Assembly (NCBI RefSeq): GCF_900107925.1
Contig: NZ_FNUJ01000002.1
Coordinates: forward strand, 310,001-374,000
Direction: 5' to 3'
Source: Amycolatopsis pretoriensis
GTDB lineage: Bacteria > Actinomycetota > Actinomycetes > Mycobacteriales > Pseudonocardiaceae
Length of the DNA stretch: 64,000 bases
Position numbers and translations under genes: made by a program. This document shows positions 50,335 to 58,119 of this stretch, piece after piece (the first letter of the stretch is position 1; each line of letters begins with the position of its first letter). The notes beneath the pieces are model-generated. The model did no database searches and had not been told where the DNA came from. It worked only from the letters and a program-made list of their open reading frames with translations.

Positions 50335-50808
50335 ATGACGGAGAACCGAGACGCCGGCGCGTCGGTCCGGCAGTTCACCGCCGAGCTCGTCGGCGCGGCG
50401 ATGGACGGGGACTACGAGGACGTGGCCGACGCGTTGGGCCTGCTCGCCCGCGCCGGCTCGAACCGGATCTCGGGCGAGATCGTCGCGGAGCTGGCCGGCC
50501 GCTGCGCGTCGGTGGTCCGCGCCCGCCAGCCGGCCGACCCCGGGGCGGTCTTCACCGTGGCCGTGACCGACGAGCGGGCGAGGCCGGTCGAGGTGGACCG
50601 GCTGCCGCCGGGGCCGCTGGCCGCCCTGCGCGCGCTGCTGGCGGACCTCGGCGGGGATGCCGAGAGCCGCGACATCCAGCTGGAGCTGGCCGCCCGGGGC
50701 GAGCCGGACGACGTCATCGGGGTCGTGATCCACCAGCTCGTGTGGCTGGTGGAACTGTCCGGCAGCTCGGCGCCCACGTTGCCGCCGCTGAGTTGTTTCG
50801 CCCAGTGA
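50335..50808 (+). CDS. hypothetical helical protein preceding STAS-like gene
   Basis: 157 residues, largely helical and acidic, with no signal peptide or membrane segment. The N-terminal part (TAELVGAAMDGDYEDVADAL) and the middle (PPGPLAALRALLADLGG) are amphipathic. No family is recognised. Its TGA overlaps the GTG of the STAS-like gene, so the two proteins are made in a fixed ratio and may interact. Confidence 0.65.
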   Translation: MTENRDAGASVRQFTAELVGAAMDGDYEDVADALGLLARAGSNRISGEIVAELAGRCASVVRARQPADPGAVFTVAVTDERARPVEVDRLPPGPLAALRALLADLGGDAESRDIQLELAARGEPDDVIGVVIHQLVWLVELSGSSAPTLPPLSCFAQ

Positions 50809-51122
50809 GCACGATCGAGGTCACCGGCCCGGCCGACGGGACGGCGACGGTCCGCGCCCAGGGTGCCCCGGAGGCGGCGGACCTCGCGGCAGCCCTGGCC
50901 GGCGCGACCACGGGGGCGTCGACGGTGCTGCTGGATTTGACGGGGGTGGACCACTTCACGACGGAAGCGGTCGCGGTGCTCATCCCGCAACTGAAGGGGG
51001 CGGGCTGCCGGGTGATCGTCGCGGCGTCGGCAGCCGTGGAAGGGAAGTTCACGCGCCTCGGCTTGGGCGGCCTCGTCGCGCCGTCGACGGAGTTCCGCAC
51101 GAGGGCCGACCGCTCGGATTGA
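50805..51122 (+). CDS. STAS-like domain protein lacking the phospho-serine
   Basis: 105 residues from a GTG overlapping the preceding stop. The fold follows STAS antagonists: a short beta strand, VLLDLTGVDHFTTEAVAVLI and LKGAGCRVIVAASAAVEGKF. Where typical antagonists have DSSG, this has FTTEA; the serine is replaced by threonine and the following Gly is absent. It may be a non-phosphorylatable or structural variant that binds a regulatory partner. Confidence 0.7.
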   Translation: MSTIEVTGPADGTATVRAQGAPEAADLAAALAGATTGASTVLLDLTGVDHFTTEAVAVLIPQLKGAGCRVIVAASAAVEGKFTRLGLGGLVAPSTEFRTRADRSD

Positions 51123-51150
51123 GCCGCCGCGCAGCGGGTAATCGTGGCCC

Positions 51151-51960
51151 ATGGGACCGGATGCCCTTCTCCAGAGCCTGACGCGCGTGGTGACCGCCCT
51201 GGACGGGACCGGGATCCGCTTCGCCGTCGCCGGTGGGCTGGCCGTTTACGCCCGTGGTGGACCGCCGTCGGACCACGATGTCGATCTCTTCCTCAAGCCC
51301 GGCGACACCGAACGCGCGGCCGAGGTGCTCACCGCCGCCGGGCTGCGGCGGGCGCACCCGCCCGAGGACTGGCTCACCAAGGTCTACGACGGCGATGTCC
51401 TCGTCGACCTCATCCACCGGCCCAACCACCGGCCGGTGACCGACGAACTGCTCGACCGGGCCGCGCTCATGCGGGTCGGCCCGACCGCCGCGCCCGTGCT
51501 GTCCGGTACCGATCTGCTCGTGGACAAGCTGCTCGTGCTCGATCCGCACCGCTGCGACTTCGAGCCGCTGCTGCGGATCGCGCGCGATCTGCGCGAGCAG
51601 GTGAACTGGGCCGACGTCGCCGTCCAGGTGTCGGCTTCGCCGTACGCGCGGGCCTTCCTGGGCCTGCTCGGCGACCTGTCCGTGATCGATCCGAAGGAGG
51701 CTCTCGTGCCCGAACCGCCGCAGTACCTCGTCGCCCGCCTGAGCCGGGCGCTCGCCGAAGACGCCCGCACCGCCGAACTCGGCGTGCACGTGACCGTGCG
51801 CGGCGAGCACGTGCACCTGACCGGGGAGGTCACCTGCCCGGCCCGGAAGGCGGAGGTGGACGCCGTCGTCGCCGAGTACCTGACCGGGGAACTGGTGCAC
51901 AACGACGTCCGGGTCGCCGACGTCCGGGAACCGTCGAGCGCGGAGGAGATCAGCCGATGA
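51151..51960 (+). CDS. nucleotidyltransferase-like protein with C-terminal BON domain
   Basis: 269 residues. The N-terminal domain (about 10-110) has the nucleotidyltransferase-fold core GIRFAVAGGLAVYARGGPPS then DHDVDLFLKPG, i.e. a hG..AVY..G pattern followed by a DxD-type pair. The C-terminal BON domain (about 190-258: LGVHVTVRGEHVHLTGEV, VAEYLTGELVHNDVRVADV) usually binds phospholipid or envelope ligands. This pairing is unusual. It overlaps a metallophosphoesterase gene (ATGA), which suggests a functional pair. Confidence 0.78.
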   Translation: MGPDALLQSLTRVVTALDGTGIRFAVAGGLAVYARGGPPSDHDVDLFLKPGDTERAAEVLTAAGLRRAHPPEDWLTKVYDGDVLVDLIHRPNHRPVTDELLDRAALMRVGPTAAPVLSGTDLLVDKLLVLDPHRCDFEPLLRIARDLREQVNWADVAVQVSASPYARAFLGLLGDLSVIDPKEALVPEPPQYLVARLSRALAEDARTAELGVHVTVRGEHVHLTGEVTCPARKAEVDAVVAEYLTGELVHNDVRVADVREPSSAEEISR

Positions 51961-52688
51961 GGATCGCCGCCGTCGGGGACGTGCACCTCGGAGAGGATTC
52001 GCGGGGCCTGCTGCGCCCCGCGCTGGACCACCTGGCCGGCACCGCGGACGTCCTGCTGCTGGCCGGCGACCTGACCCGGCACGGCACCTGCGCCGAAGCC
52101 CGCGTGGTGGCCGACGAGCTCACCGGGCTGGGCGTGCCGGTCGCCGCGGTGCTCGGCAACCACGACCACCACAGCGACGAGGCCGACGGGATCACGGACC
52201 TGCTGGGCGAGGCCGGCGTGACGATGCTGGAGGGCACCGCCGCACGGTTCGACCTGCCGGACGGCTCCCTGGGCGTCGCCGGCGTGAAGGGCTTCGGCGG
52301 CGGGTTCGCGGGCAAGTGCGCCAGCCGCTTCGGCGAGCGTGAGATGAAGGCGTTCGTCGAGACGACGATCGCGTCGGCGGATTCGCTGCGGACGGCGCTG
52401 GCGTCGCTGGAGACGGACGTGGTCGTGGCGTTGACGCACTACGCGCCGATTCCCGGGACGCTGCACGGGGAACCGCCGGAGATCCACCCGTTCCTGGGGT
52501 CGTACCTGCTGTGCGAGCCGATCGACGAGGCCGGCGCCGACCTGGCCCTGCACGGGCACGCCCACTTCGGGTGCGAGCAAGGGGTGACGCCGGGTGGCGT
52601 GCGGGTGCGGAACGTGGCCCAGCCGGTGATCCGGAAGGCTTACGCGTTGTATGAGCTGAAGCCCGCGAAGCAGCCGGCTCGCCGCTGA
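51957..52688 (+). CDS. calcineurin-like metallophosphoesterase
   Basis: 243 residues overlapping the nucleotidyltransferase stop. Metal motifs are GDVHLGE near residue 8, LLAGDLTRHG near 36, VLGNHDHHS near 64, LTHYAP near 160 and LHGHAHFG near 200, all as in the family. It hydrolyses a phosphodiester or phosphomonoester in the cytoplasm. Coupling to a nucleotidyltransferase-BON protein could mean addition and removal of a nucleotide or phosphate on a common target. Confidence 0.9.
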   Translation: MRIAAVGDVHLGEDSRGLLRPALDHLAGTADVLLLAGDLTRHGTCAEARVVADELTGLGVPVAAVLGNHDHHSDEADGITDLLGEAGVTMLEGTAARFDLPDGSLGVAGVKGFGGGFAGKCASRFGEREMKAFVETTIASADSLRTALASLETDVVVALTHYAPIPGTLHGEPPEIHPFLGSYLLCEPIDEAGADLALHGHAHFGCEQGVTPGGVRVRNVAQPVIRKAYALYELKPAKQPARR

Positions 52689-52716
52689 GCGGCCGCCGGG
52701 TGCCCGCGGCCCGGCT

Positions 52717-53121
52717 TCACTTTCCCCGGCGGGCCCGGTCCGTGCGTCGCCGGTTCTCCTTCTCCAGCGCCGCGACCAAGTCCTCTTTGGACATCCGCGA
52801 GCGCCCGGGGATGCCGAGCTGCTTGGCCCGTTCGTACAGGTGCTGCCGGCTCGCCGTCGCGTTGACGCCGCCGCGCGTCGGCTTGGCCGGTTGCCCCGCG
52901 CCGCGGGCCGCCTGCTCGTCCGACGGACCTCGTTCGGGCTTCGGCTCCCAATGGTCGCCGACCTTCTCGAACGAATGCTTCAGCGCCGAGTACGCCGTCT
53001 GCTGGGCGCGGCGGCCGGGGCCGTAGGTGCGCAGCGCCGAATCGTGCGCCGCCACCCACGTGTCCTGCGCCTTGCGCGGCGATCGCAGCAACGTGCTGGG
53101 CAGGTCTTCGCGTCCGGGCAT
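52717..53121 (-). CDS. ChaB-family/Rho_N-like protein
   Basis: 134 residues. The N-terminal part (1-65) matches ChaB: LRSPRKAQDTWVAAHDSALR, then AYSALKHSFEKVGDHWEPK. A linker rich in Gly, Pro and Ala follows. The C-terminal 35 residues (LYERAKQLGIPGRSRMSKED) form a Rho_N/SAP-like helix-extension-helix that may bind nucleic acid. Cytoplasmic, function unknown. It lies 10 nt downstream of the TetR stop on the same strand. Confidence 0.82.
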   Translation of the reverse strand: MPGREDLPSTLLRSPRKAQDTWVAAHDSALRTYGPGRRAQQTAYSALKHSFEKVGDHWEPKPERGPSDEQAARGAGQPAKPTRGGVNATASRQHLYERAKQLGIPGRSRMSKEDLVAALEKENRRRTDRARRGK

Positions 53122-53131
53122 GCCGGCTCGG

Positions 53132-53785
53132 CTACCCCCGCCCGTCCGGCGTCAAACCGGCGATCTCCTCGTCGATCAGCGGATCGGGGTCGAACAGCAT
53201 CCCCGCGAAGTGCCCGGCCAGCTCCAGCGAAAGCACACCGTGCAGGCGCGTCCAGAACGACAGCGCCCGGTGCAGCACCGCCGGCGGCGCGGGATGGCCG
53301 CCCGCCCACGCCCGGTGGTCGTCGAGGTGGGCGTCGAACGGCGTCGCCGATCCGCCTTCGCCCAACGCACCGCACGCTTCGATGAGCACCGACATCACCT
53401 CGAACGAGATCGCGGTCGTGTCGTCGGGGGCGTGGTAGCCGGGGACGGGCGTGCCGTAGATGAGGAAGTAGCGCTGGGGGTCGCCGCGGGCCCAGTCCCG
53501 GATGACGTGCGCCAGCCCGGCGAGGTCCGCGCCGTCGTCGTAGGCCGCCCGGACCGTGTCGGCGATGCTCCGGTAGGCGTCCCGGATGAGCGCGGTGATC
53601 AGCTCGTCCCGGCTCGCGAAGTACCGGTAGAGCGCCGGGCCGCTCATGCCCAGCTGCTTGGCGATCGCGTTCAGCGACAACGCCGGCACGCCCGCCGCCG
53701 CGATCTGCTCCCACGCGTGCTGCTTGATCTCGGCGCGCACCTGCGCCCGGTACCGCTCGCGCGAAGTCGGTCCTGCATCCGTCAT
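53132..53785 (-). CDS. TetR/AcrR family transcriptional regulator
   Basis: 217 residues. The helix-turn-helix spans about 25-60 (LSLNAIAKQLGMSGPALYRY, FASRDELI) and a TetR_C-type ligand domain (about 90-205) includes FWTRLHGVLSLELAGHFAG. It is divergent from an SRPBCC gene. Related half-sites lie next to its ATG (53805-53816) and within a 10-7-10 palindrome before the divergent gene (53842-53868), indicating autoregulation and divergent control. Confidence 0.92.
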   Translation of the reverse strand: MTDAGPTSRERYRAQVRAEIKQHAWEQIAAAGVPALSLNAIAKQLGMSGPALYRYFASRDELITALIRDAYRSIADTVRAAYDDGADLAGLAHVIRDWARGDPQRYFLIYGTPVPGYHAPDDTTAISFEVMSVLIEACGALGEGGSATPFDAHLDDHRAWAGGHPAPPAVLHRALSFWTRLHGVLSLELAGHFAGMLFDPDPLIDEEIAGLTPDGRG

Positions 53786-53804
53786 GGCGGCTCCTTCCTG
53801 GCGC

Positions 53805-53868
53805 GTTAGAGGCTATCACTTTTCTTATTGACACTAAGCACGCTGTAGTTATAGCATCTAACTACAGC
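53805..53868. promoter_or_regulatory. TetR operators in divergent promoter
   Basis: GCTGTAGTTA-TAGCATC-TAACTACAGC at 53842-53868 is a perfect 10-7-10 inverted repeat, 31 nt before the SRPBCC ATG. GTTAGAGGCTAT at 53805-53816 matches the inverse of ATAGCATCTAAC (53851-53862) with one mismatch and lies 20 nt before the tetR ATG. The shared 12-mer suggests one protein binds at both promoters. Confidence 0.65.
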
Positions 53869-53899
53869 AAGAGCCACTAACAATCCGAGGAGAAACGCC

Positions 53900-54487
53900 A
53901 TGCTCAACGCCTTGTTCGCCGTCCCGCTGGCCGCCGCGGCCCTTTTCGTCGCCGCGCCGGCGGAAGCGGTCACCGCGAGTCCGCTGACCTGCCGCGGTCA
54001 GGGCATCGACCCCGCCGCGCAGCTGCACTACGGCGCCGAAACGTTCGTCAAGGCGCCGCTGGACACCGTCTGGAAGGTGCAGACGCGGATCGAGGGGTGG
54101 CCGGCCTGGCAGTCCGCGGTCACCAGCGCGAAGCGGCTGGATCCGGGCCCCCTGCACCCCGCCGCGCGGTTCCGCTGGACGACGCCCGTGCCGGCGACGC
54201 CGTCCTCCCCCGCCACCACGCTCGTCATCACGTCGACGGTCCACCAGGTCCAGCGCGACCACTGCGTCCGCTGGAGCGGCCCCGCGATCGGCGAGGGCCT
54301 GCGCATCGACCGGGGCGTCCACGTCTGGACGTTCACGCCGGCCCGGGGCGGCGTCGTCGTCCGCACCGAAGAGAGCTGGACGGGCGCGCAGATCGAAGCC
54401 GACCCCGCGACGGCCGTCAAGTACCTCGCGCCGGGCCTCGACCGCTGGCTGGCCGACCTCAAGACCGCCGCCGAAGCCGCTTGCTGA
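53900..54487 (+). CDS. secreted SRPBCC (START-like) protein
   Basis: 195 residues with a Sec signal peptide (to about residue 24). The SRPBCC helix-grip fold (about 40-190) shows TFVKAPLDTVWKVQTRIEGW, PAARFRWTTP, SSTVHQV-like TSTVHQVQRDHCVRWSG and VVVRTEESWTGAQIEA. Cys near 31 and at the C-terminus may pair. It should bind a hydrophobic ligand outside the membrane. It is controlled by the divergent TetR and is followed by a small membrane protein 21 nt downstream. Confidence 0.8.
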   Translation: MLNALFAVPLAAAALFVAAPAEAVTASPLTCRGQGIDPAAQLHYGAETFVKAPLDTVWKVQTRIEGWPAWQSAVTSAKRLDPGPLHPAARFRWTTPVPATPSSPATTLVITSTVHQVQRDHCVRWSGPAIGEGLRIDRGVHVWTFTPARGGVVVRTEESWTGAQIEADPATAVKYLAPGLDRWLADLKTAAEAAC

Positions 54488-54508
54488 AGCGCTGAAAAGG
54501 AGAAGACG

Positions 54509-54838
54509 ATGACCGCACCCACTCGCGGCGTTCTCGTGGCCGCCTGGGCGTTCCCCGTCATGGTGCTCGGCCAGTTCGCGTTGCTCGCCGGCATCCCGGC
54601 CGCGATCGTGCTCGCGCGCACCCTGCGTTCGCCGGCGGCGCGCTGGTGGAGCGCGCTGATGACGACGGCCTACGTCGTCCCGCTGTCGGTCTGGCTGCTC
54701 GGGCCGGCCACGGCGCCGAGCCTGTCGAAATCCCTGAGCCCGGTGGCGACCGGCATCGTCGCCGCGGCCGGGGCCGCGGCGGCCGCCGGGCTGCACTTCG
54801 CCCGGCGGCGCGCCACGGCGGCGCCCGCTACTTCGTGA
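54509..54838 (+). CDS. small membrane protein of unknown function
   Basis: 109 residues with three or four hydrophobic helices (VAAWAFPVMVLGQFALLAG, SALMTTAYVVPLSVWLLG, GIVAAAGAAAAAGLHF) and a basic Arg-rich end. The AAAAGGAGAAG site precedes the ATG. It is co-transcribed with the secreted SRPBCC gene, so the two may handle the same lipophilic ligand. No family is recognised. Confidence 0.75.
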   Translation: MTAPTRGVLVAAWAFPVMVLGQFALLAGIPAAIVLARTLRSPAARWWSALMTTAYVVPLSVWLLGPATAPSLSKSLSPVATGIVAAAGAAAAAGLHFARRRATAAPATS

Positions 54839-55124
54839 AGGTCAGGCAGTTGGCGGAGTGACCGCCCTCGCCCGGGCCGACGCGCACGCTCGACGCCGTG
54901 CACTCCAGCGAGGAGTTGTGCCGGCAGTCGGCCCGGGAGCAGGCGCCGACCTGGGCCACGACGCGGTCGAGGCCGCCCTTGGTGTTCAGCGGGACGAACG
55001 TGCCGCAGTCGGCGGACCCGTTGTCCCCGCCGACGGTGATCGCGAAGGCGTGACAGCCGTCGTGGTTGTAGGAACAGCCGCTGACGGTGCACTCGTGCAC
55101 GGCGGGCATTTCGGTGGTGGTCAT
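54828..55124 (-). CDS. DUF1540 Cys-rich protein
   Basis: 98 residues from the ATG at 55124, selected over an upstream ATG because MTTTEMPAVHECTV is the usual start. Two DUF1540-type metal-binding repeats are visible: CTVSGCSYNHDGCHAFAITV (near 12-31) and CSRADCRHNSSLECTASSV (near 62-80), with further Cys in DCGTF and NCLTF. It probably binds zinc or another metal in the cytoplasm; the biological role is unknown. It overlaps the preceding gene's end by 11 nt. Confidence 0.87.
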   Translation of the reverse strand: MTTTEMPAVHECTVSGCSYNHDGCHAFAITVGGDNGSADCGTFVPLNTKGGLDRVVAQVGACSRADCRHNSSLECTASSVRVGPGEGGHSANCLTFTK

Positions 55125-55257
55125 GCGCGACTCCCGGATTCCGTGGTGGGAAACAGTTCGGATTCCCGACGCTCCCACCGGGTCCGGGGTCGCGCAATTC
55201 GCGGTAACCGGCCGGGTGACCGGCTCCGCACGCCCGGGTGAAGCCGCCCCGGCCGCG

Positions 55258-56097
55258 TCAGCGCAACGGCTCGAGCGCCTTCGCCAGCGGCTCCAGCACG
55301 GCCGGGGTGTGCGGCGGCGGCAGGTACACGATCGCGAGGTCGAGACCGGCTTCGCCGAGCGCCTCGGCTTCGGCGGCGACCTTGGCGTAGTCGCCGTCCG
55401 GGCCCAGCCGGACGTGCGAGGACAGCATGATCTCGGCCGGGTCGCGGCCGATGTCCGCGCAGTGGCGGTGCAGGACGTCGCGCTTGTGGGCGAACTCCTC
55501 GGGCGTGCCGCCGACGAAGTTCCAGTGCTGGGCGTACTTCGCGGCGGTGCGCAGGGTGCGCTTCTCGCCGCTGCCGCCGATGCAGATCGGCGGGTGCGGT
55601 GTCTGCACCGCCTTCGGCTCGCAGCGGGCGTCGGTGAGCTGGTAGTGCTCGCCCTGGAAGGTCGTCGTCTCCTGGGTCAGCAGGCCGATGAGCACTTCGC
55701 ACGCTTCCTCGAAGCGGTCGCTGCGCTCCTTGACCGGGCCGAGCCGCATGCCGTACGCGCCGGATTCCTCTTCGTTCCAGCCCGCGCCGATGCCGATCTC
55801 CAGCCGGCCGCCGGAGACGATGTCGAGGGTCGCGGCCATGTTCGCGAGCAGCGCCGGGTGGCGGTAGTGGATCCCGCTGACCAGCGTGCCGACCCGGAGC
55901 CGCTTCGTGGCCTGCGCGAGCGCGGTGAGCGTGACCCAGCCTTCGAGGCACGGGCCGGTCGAGTCGGAGAAGATCGGGTAGAAGTGGTCGAACGTCCAGC
56001 CGGACTCGAACAGCTCGATCTCGTCGGCGGCCTGCCACACCGCGAGCATGTCCGCCCAGGCCGTGTCCTGGGGCGAGGTCTTGATGGCGAATCGCAT
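55258..56097 (-). CDS. LLM-class F420-dependent oxidoreductase
   Basis: 279 residues from the ATG at 56097, the first position that opens on MRFAIKTSPQDTAW; upstream frame residues lack family character. The barrel shows WTFDHFYPI near residue 40, KRLRVGTLVSGIHYRHPALL, GRLEIGIGAGWNEEESGAYG and ICIGGSGEKRTLRTAAKYAQ. This group usually uses F420H2. Substrate unknown. Confidence 0.88.
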   Translation of the reverse strand: MRFAIKTSPQDTAWADMLAVWQAADEIELFESGWTFDHFYPIFSDSTGPCLEGWVTLTALAQATKRLRVGTLVSGIHYRHPALLANMAATLDIVSGGRLEIGIGAGWNEEESGAYGMRLGPVKERSDRFEEACEVLIGLLTQETTTFQGEHYQLTDARCEPKAVQTPHPPICIGGSGEKRTLRTAAKYAQHWNFVGGTPEEFAHKRDVLHRHCADIGRDPAEIMLSSHVRLGPDGDYAKVAAEAEALGEAGLDLAIVYLPPPHTPAVLEPLAKALEPLR

Positions 56098-56218
56098 GAT
56101 CGTGATCGTAAACCCGGAGTTCCTCCAGGTGGGGCCCCGCACGCAGGTCGCTCGATCCGGTGAACCACCTCGTCGCGCCGTCGTCCCCGGGTACCCCGCC
56201 GGAAAGGAGGAGGAGACG

Positions 56219-56740
56219 ATGCCCGACAACGAACTCCCGGGGTTCCTGATCATCGGCCTGATCTTCGTGGTGGCCGACGGCCAGGTCCTCTACCGCGGCG
56301 GCCGCCGCTACCTCAGCGGCCCGGACGGCGGCGAAGGCACCGGCTCGATGGCCTGGATGGTGGTGACGGTGTTCCACCTGGTCGCGTTCGGCGTGCTGGC
56401 GCTGCTGTCGGTGGTGGGCCCCGGCTGGTCGGGCACGACGGCGGCGCTGGTCGGCCGGCTGGGTGTGTTCCTCCTGCTGCTCGCGGTCGCCCACGCGCTG
56501 ACGCTGGCGGTGCTGGGCCGCCGCCGGCAGGACGCCGTGGTCGAGACGCACTACCAGGAAAGCGATCGGCAGCCCGAGGTGTACATCCAACCGGCGACCG
56601 AGCGGCCTTCCGAGGCGTACGTCCAGCCGGTACCGGAGCCGGCGCTCGAGCAGACGACCGTCACCCCGGTCCCGGGGCAGAGCGGGCGGTCCCCGCGGGT
56701 GAGTCCGGACCTCGGCAACCACGGGCCCTACCGGGTTTAG
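56219..56740 (+). CDS. two-to-three-helix membrane protein, unknown function
   Basis: 173 residues from the ATG at 56219 after the strong GGAGGAGGAG site. Helices occur at about 8-24 (GFLIIGLIFVVADGQV), 43-65 and 73-97. A polar tail of about 70 residues is rich in Gln, Pro, Glu and Val (VYIQPATERPSEAYVQPVPE) and ends YRV. No family is recognised. Its stop overlaps the converging small helical gene by 4 nt. Confidence 0.65.
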   Translation: MPDNELPGFLIIGLIFVVADGQVLYRGGRRYLSGPDGGEGTGSMAWMVVTVFHLVAFGVLALLSVVGPGWSGTTAALVGRLGVFLLLLAVAHALTLAVLGRRRQDAVVETHYQESDRQPEVYIQPATERPSEAYVQPVPEPALEQTTVTPVPGQSGRSPRVSPDLGNHGPYRV

Positions 56741-57009
56741 GACTCCCCGGCGAGCAAGCGCGCCAGCTCGTCGCCGGCCGGCTCGTACCCCGCGTCGGAC
56801 ACCCGCTGCAGCTCCCGCAGGTCACGTGCTTCGACCGCGCGCCGGGTCAGCAGCCGGCCGGCGTGCGTGCTGCCCTCGTCGAGCAGTTCGCTCAGCTCGT
56901 CGACGTCGCCGCGGGCGTCGGCGAGGTCCGCCAGCCGGTCCAGGGCCTGTTCATTGCCTTCGTCGGCCAGGTCGCGCAGGGTCGCCGGGTCGAGCGTGAA
57001 GTCCGCCAT
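56737..57009 (-). CDS. small acidic helical (repeat-like) protein
   Basis: 90 residues with strongly alternating Leu/Ala and Asp/Glu/Arg: LRDLADEGNEQALDRLADLA, then ARGDVDELSELLDEGSTHAG. The pattern suggests two or three short alpha-alpha hairpins of a Sel1/TPR-like type. No signal peptide. It is divergent from the MerR gene by 44 nt. Function unknown. Confidence 0.7.
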   Translation of the reverse strand: MADFTLDPATLRDLADEGNEQALDRLADLADARGDVDELSELLDEGSTHAGRLLTRRAVEARDLRELQRVSDAGYEPAGDELARLLAGES

Positions 57010-57053
57010 GGCCGCATTCTGCGACGTTGCCCCTGGGGCGGGGTCAAGTGAAG

Positions 57054-57785
57054 ATGGCTGCCGTGCTCACCATCGGCCAGCTCGCGCGGCACGTCGGCGT
57101 GTCCACCAAGACCGTCCGCGTCTACCACGGCAAGGGCCTGCTGCCCGAACCCGAGCGCGACGCTTCGGGCTACCGGCGCTACACCGCGTGGCACGCCGTC
57201 GAGCTGATCAAGATCCGGACCCTCGCCGAAGCCGGCGTCCCGCTCGCCCGGATCAAGACCCTCGCCGAGGCCTCGCCCGAAGAGTTCCGGCGGACGCTCG
57301 AGCAGGTCGAGCTCGACCTGACCACCCGGATCCGCCGGCTGCGGGAGACGCGGGACCGCCTGCGCCGCCTCGAAAGCCGGCACGACCTCCCGGCCGAGGT
57401 GACCGCGCACCTCGAAGCCCTGCCCCGCCTCGGCTTCACCGGGCGCTGGACCGCCATGGAGACCGATCTGTGGATCCTGGTGTTCGCCACCCGGCCGGAC
57501 ATCGCGCCCGCCCTCTTCCACGACCAGGCGGAGTCGCTCACCCGGCCCGAGCTGCTGAGCCTGTACCTGGAGTACGACCGCGCCCACGACCTGGACCCCG
57601 CCGATCCCGCGCTCGACGACCTGGCGGAGCGGATCGTGACCGCCACGCGGAACCGGTACGGGGACGGCGAGCTGCCCGGTCCGGACGCCGGCTCCGAGAT
57701 CCCCGGGCTCATCCAGGGTGCGATCAACGCCGAGTCGCCGGCCTGGCGCCGGCTCGACCAGCTGATCCGGCGGCGGCTGGGCTGA
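57054..57785 (+). CDS. MerR family transcriptional regulator
   Basis: 243 residues from the ATG at 57054; a GTG at 57063 is an alternative start. The winged helix (about 4-75) reads TIGQLARHVGVSTKTVRVYH, KGLLPEPERDASGYRRYT. A coiled dimerisation helix (about 78-115: LEQVELDLTTRIRRLRETRD) precedes a 130-residue effector domain with no recognised ligand motif. MerR factors usually activate promoters with wide spacers. Its target is unknown; the divergent small helical gene is a candidate. Confidence 0.9.
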   Translation: MAAVLTIGQLARHVGVSTKTVRVYHGKGLLPEPERDASGYRRYTAWHAVELIKIRTLAEAGVPLARIKTLAEASPEEFRRTLEQVELDLTTRIRRLRETRDRLRRLESRHDLPAEVTAHLEALPRLGFTGRWTAMETDLWILVFATRPDIAPALFHDQAESLTRPELLSLYLEYDRAHDLDPADPALDDLAERIVTATRNRYGDGELPGPDAGSEIPGLIQGAINAESPAWRRLDQLIRRRLG

Positions 57786-58119
57786 AACGGCCGTGGTGGT
57801 CACATGACGCTGCGTGTTCAAGGCCGCCCGTCCAGGTAATCACTCTTCCGTGTGCGATCGGGTACTGAACCGCCTCGAATGCCGCAACGCGCACTACTCC
57901 CCGTCGGCCGATCGCGGAATTCGCCGCCGCCGCGTGACCGCTTCGAGTTGCTCGCGCGGCCGGAGATCACTTTTCGCGTTCCGCCGGGATCGACGGCGCC
58001 GCAACGGATCCTTGCCCCGCGTAGCGATTTTGATAGCGTGGCCGGGCTTCCCTCGCCGCCGGGGCACGACCCCGCCGCGGCTTCTCCCCGTTTTCCGTTC
58101 CGGCGAAAGGACTTTCCCC
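57786..58119. other. 334-nt intergenic region before choice-of-anchor P gene
   Basis: No gene is supported here. The frame of the next gene is open upstream but has non-protein-like composition. A possible promoter is TTGCCC at 58012-58017 and TAGCGT at 58034-58039, spaced by 16 nt and about 80 nt before the ATG. Otherwise nothing notable was seen. Confidence 0.4.
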
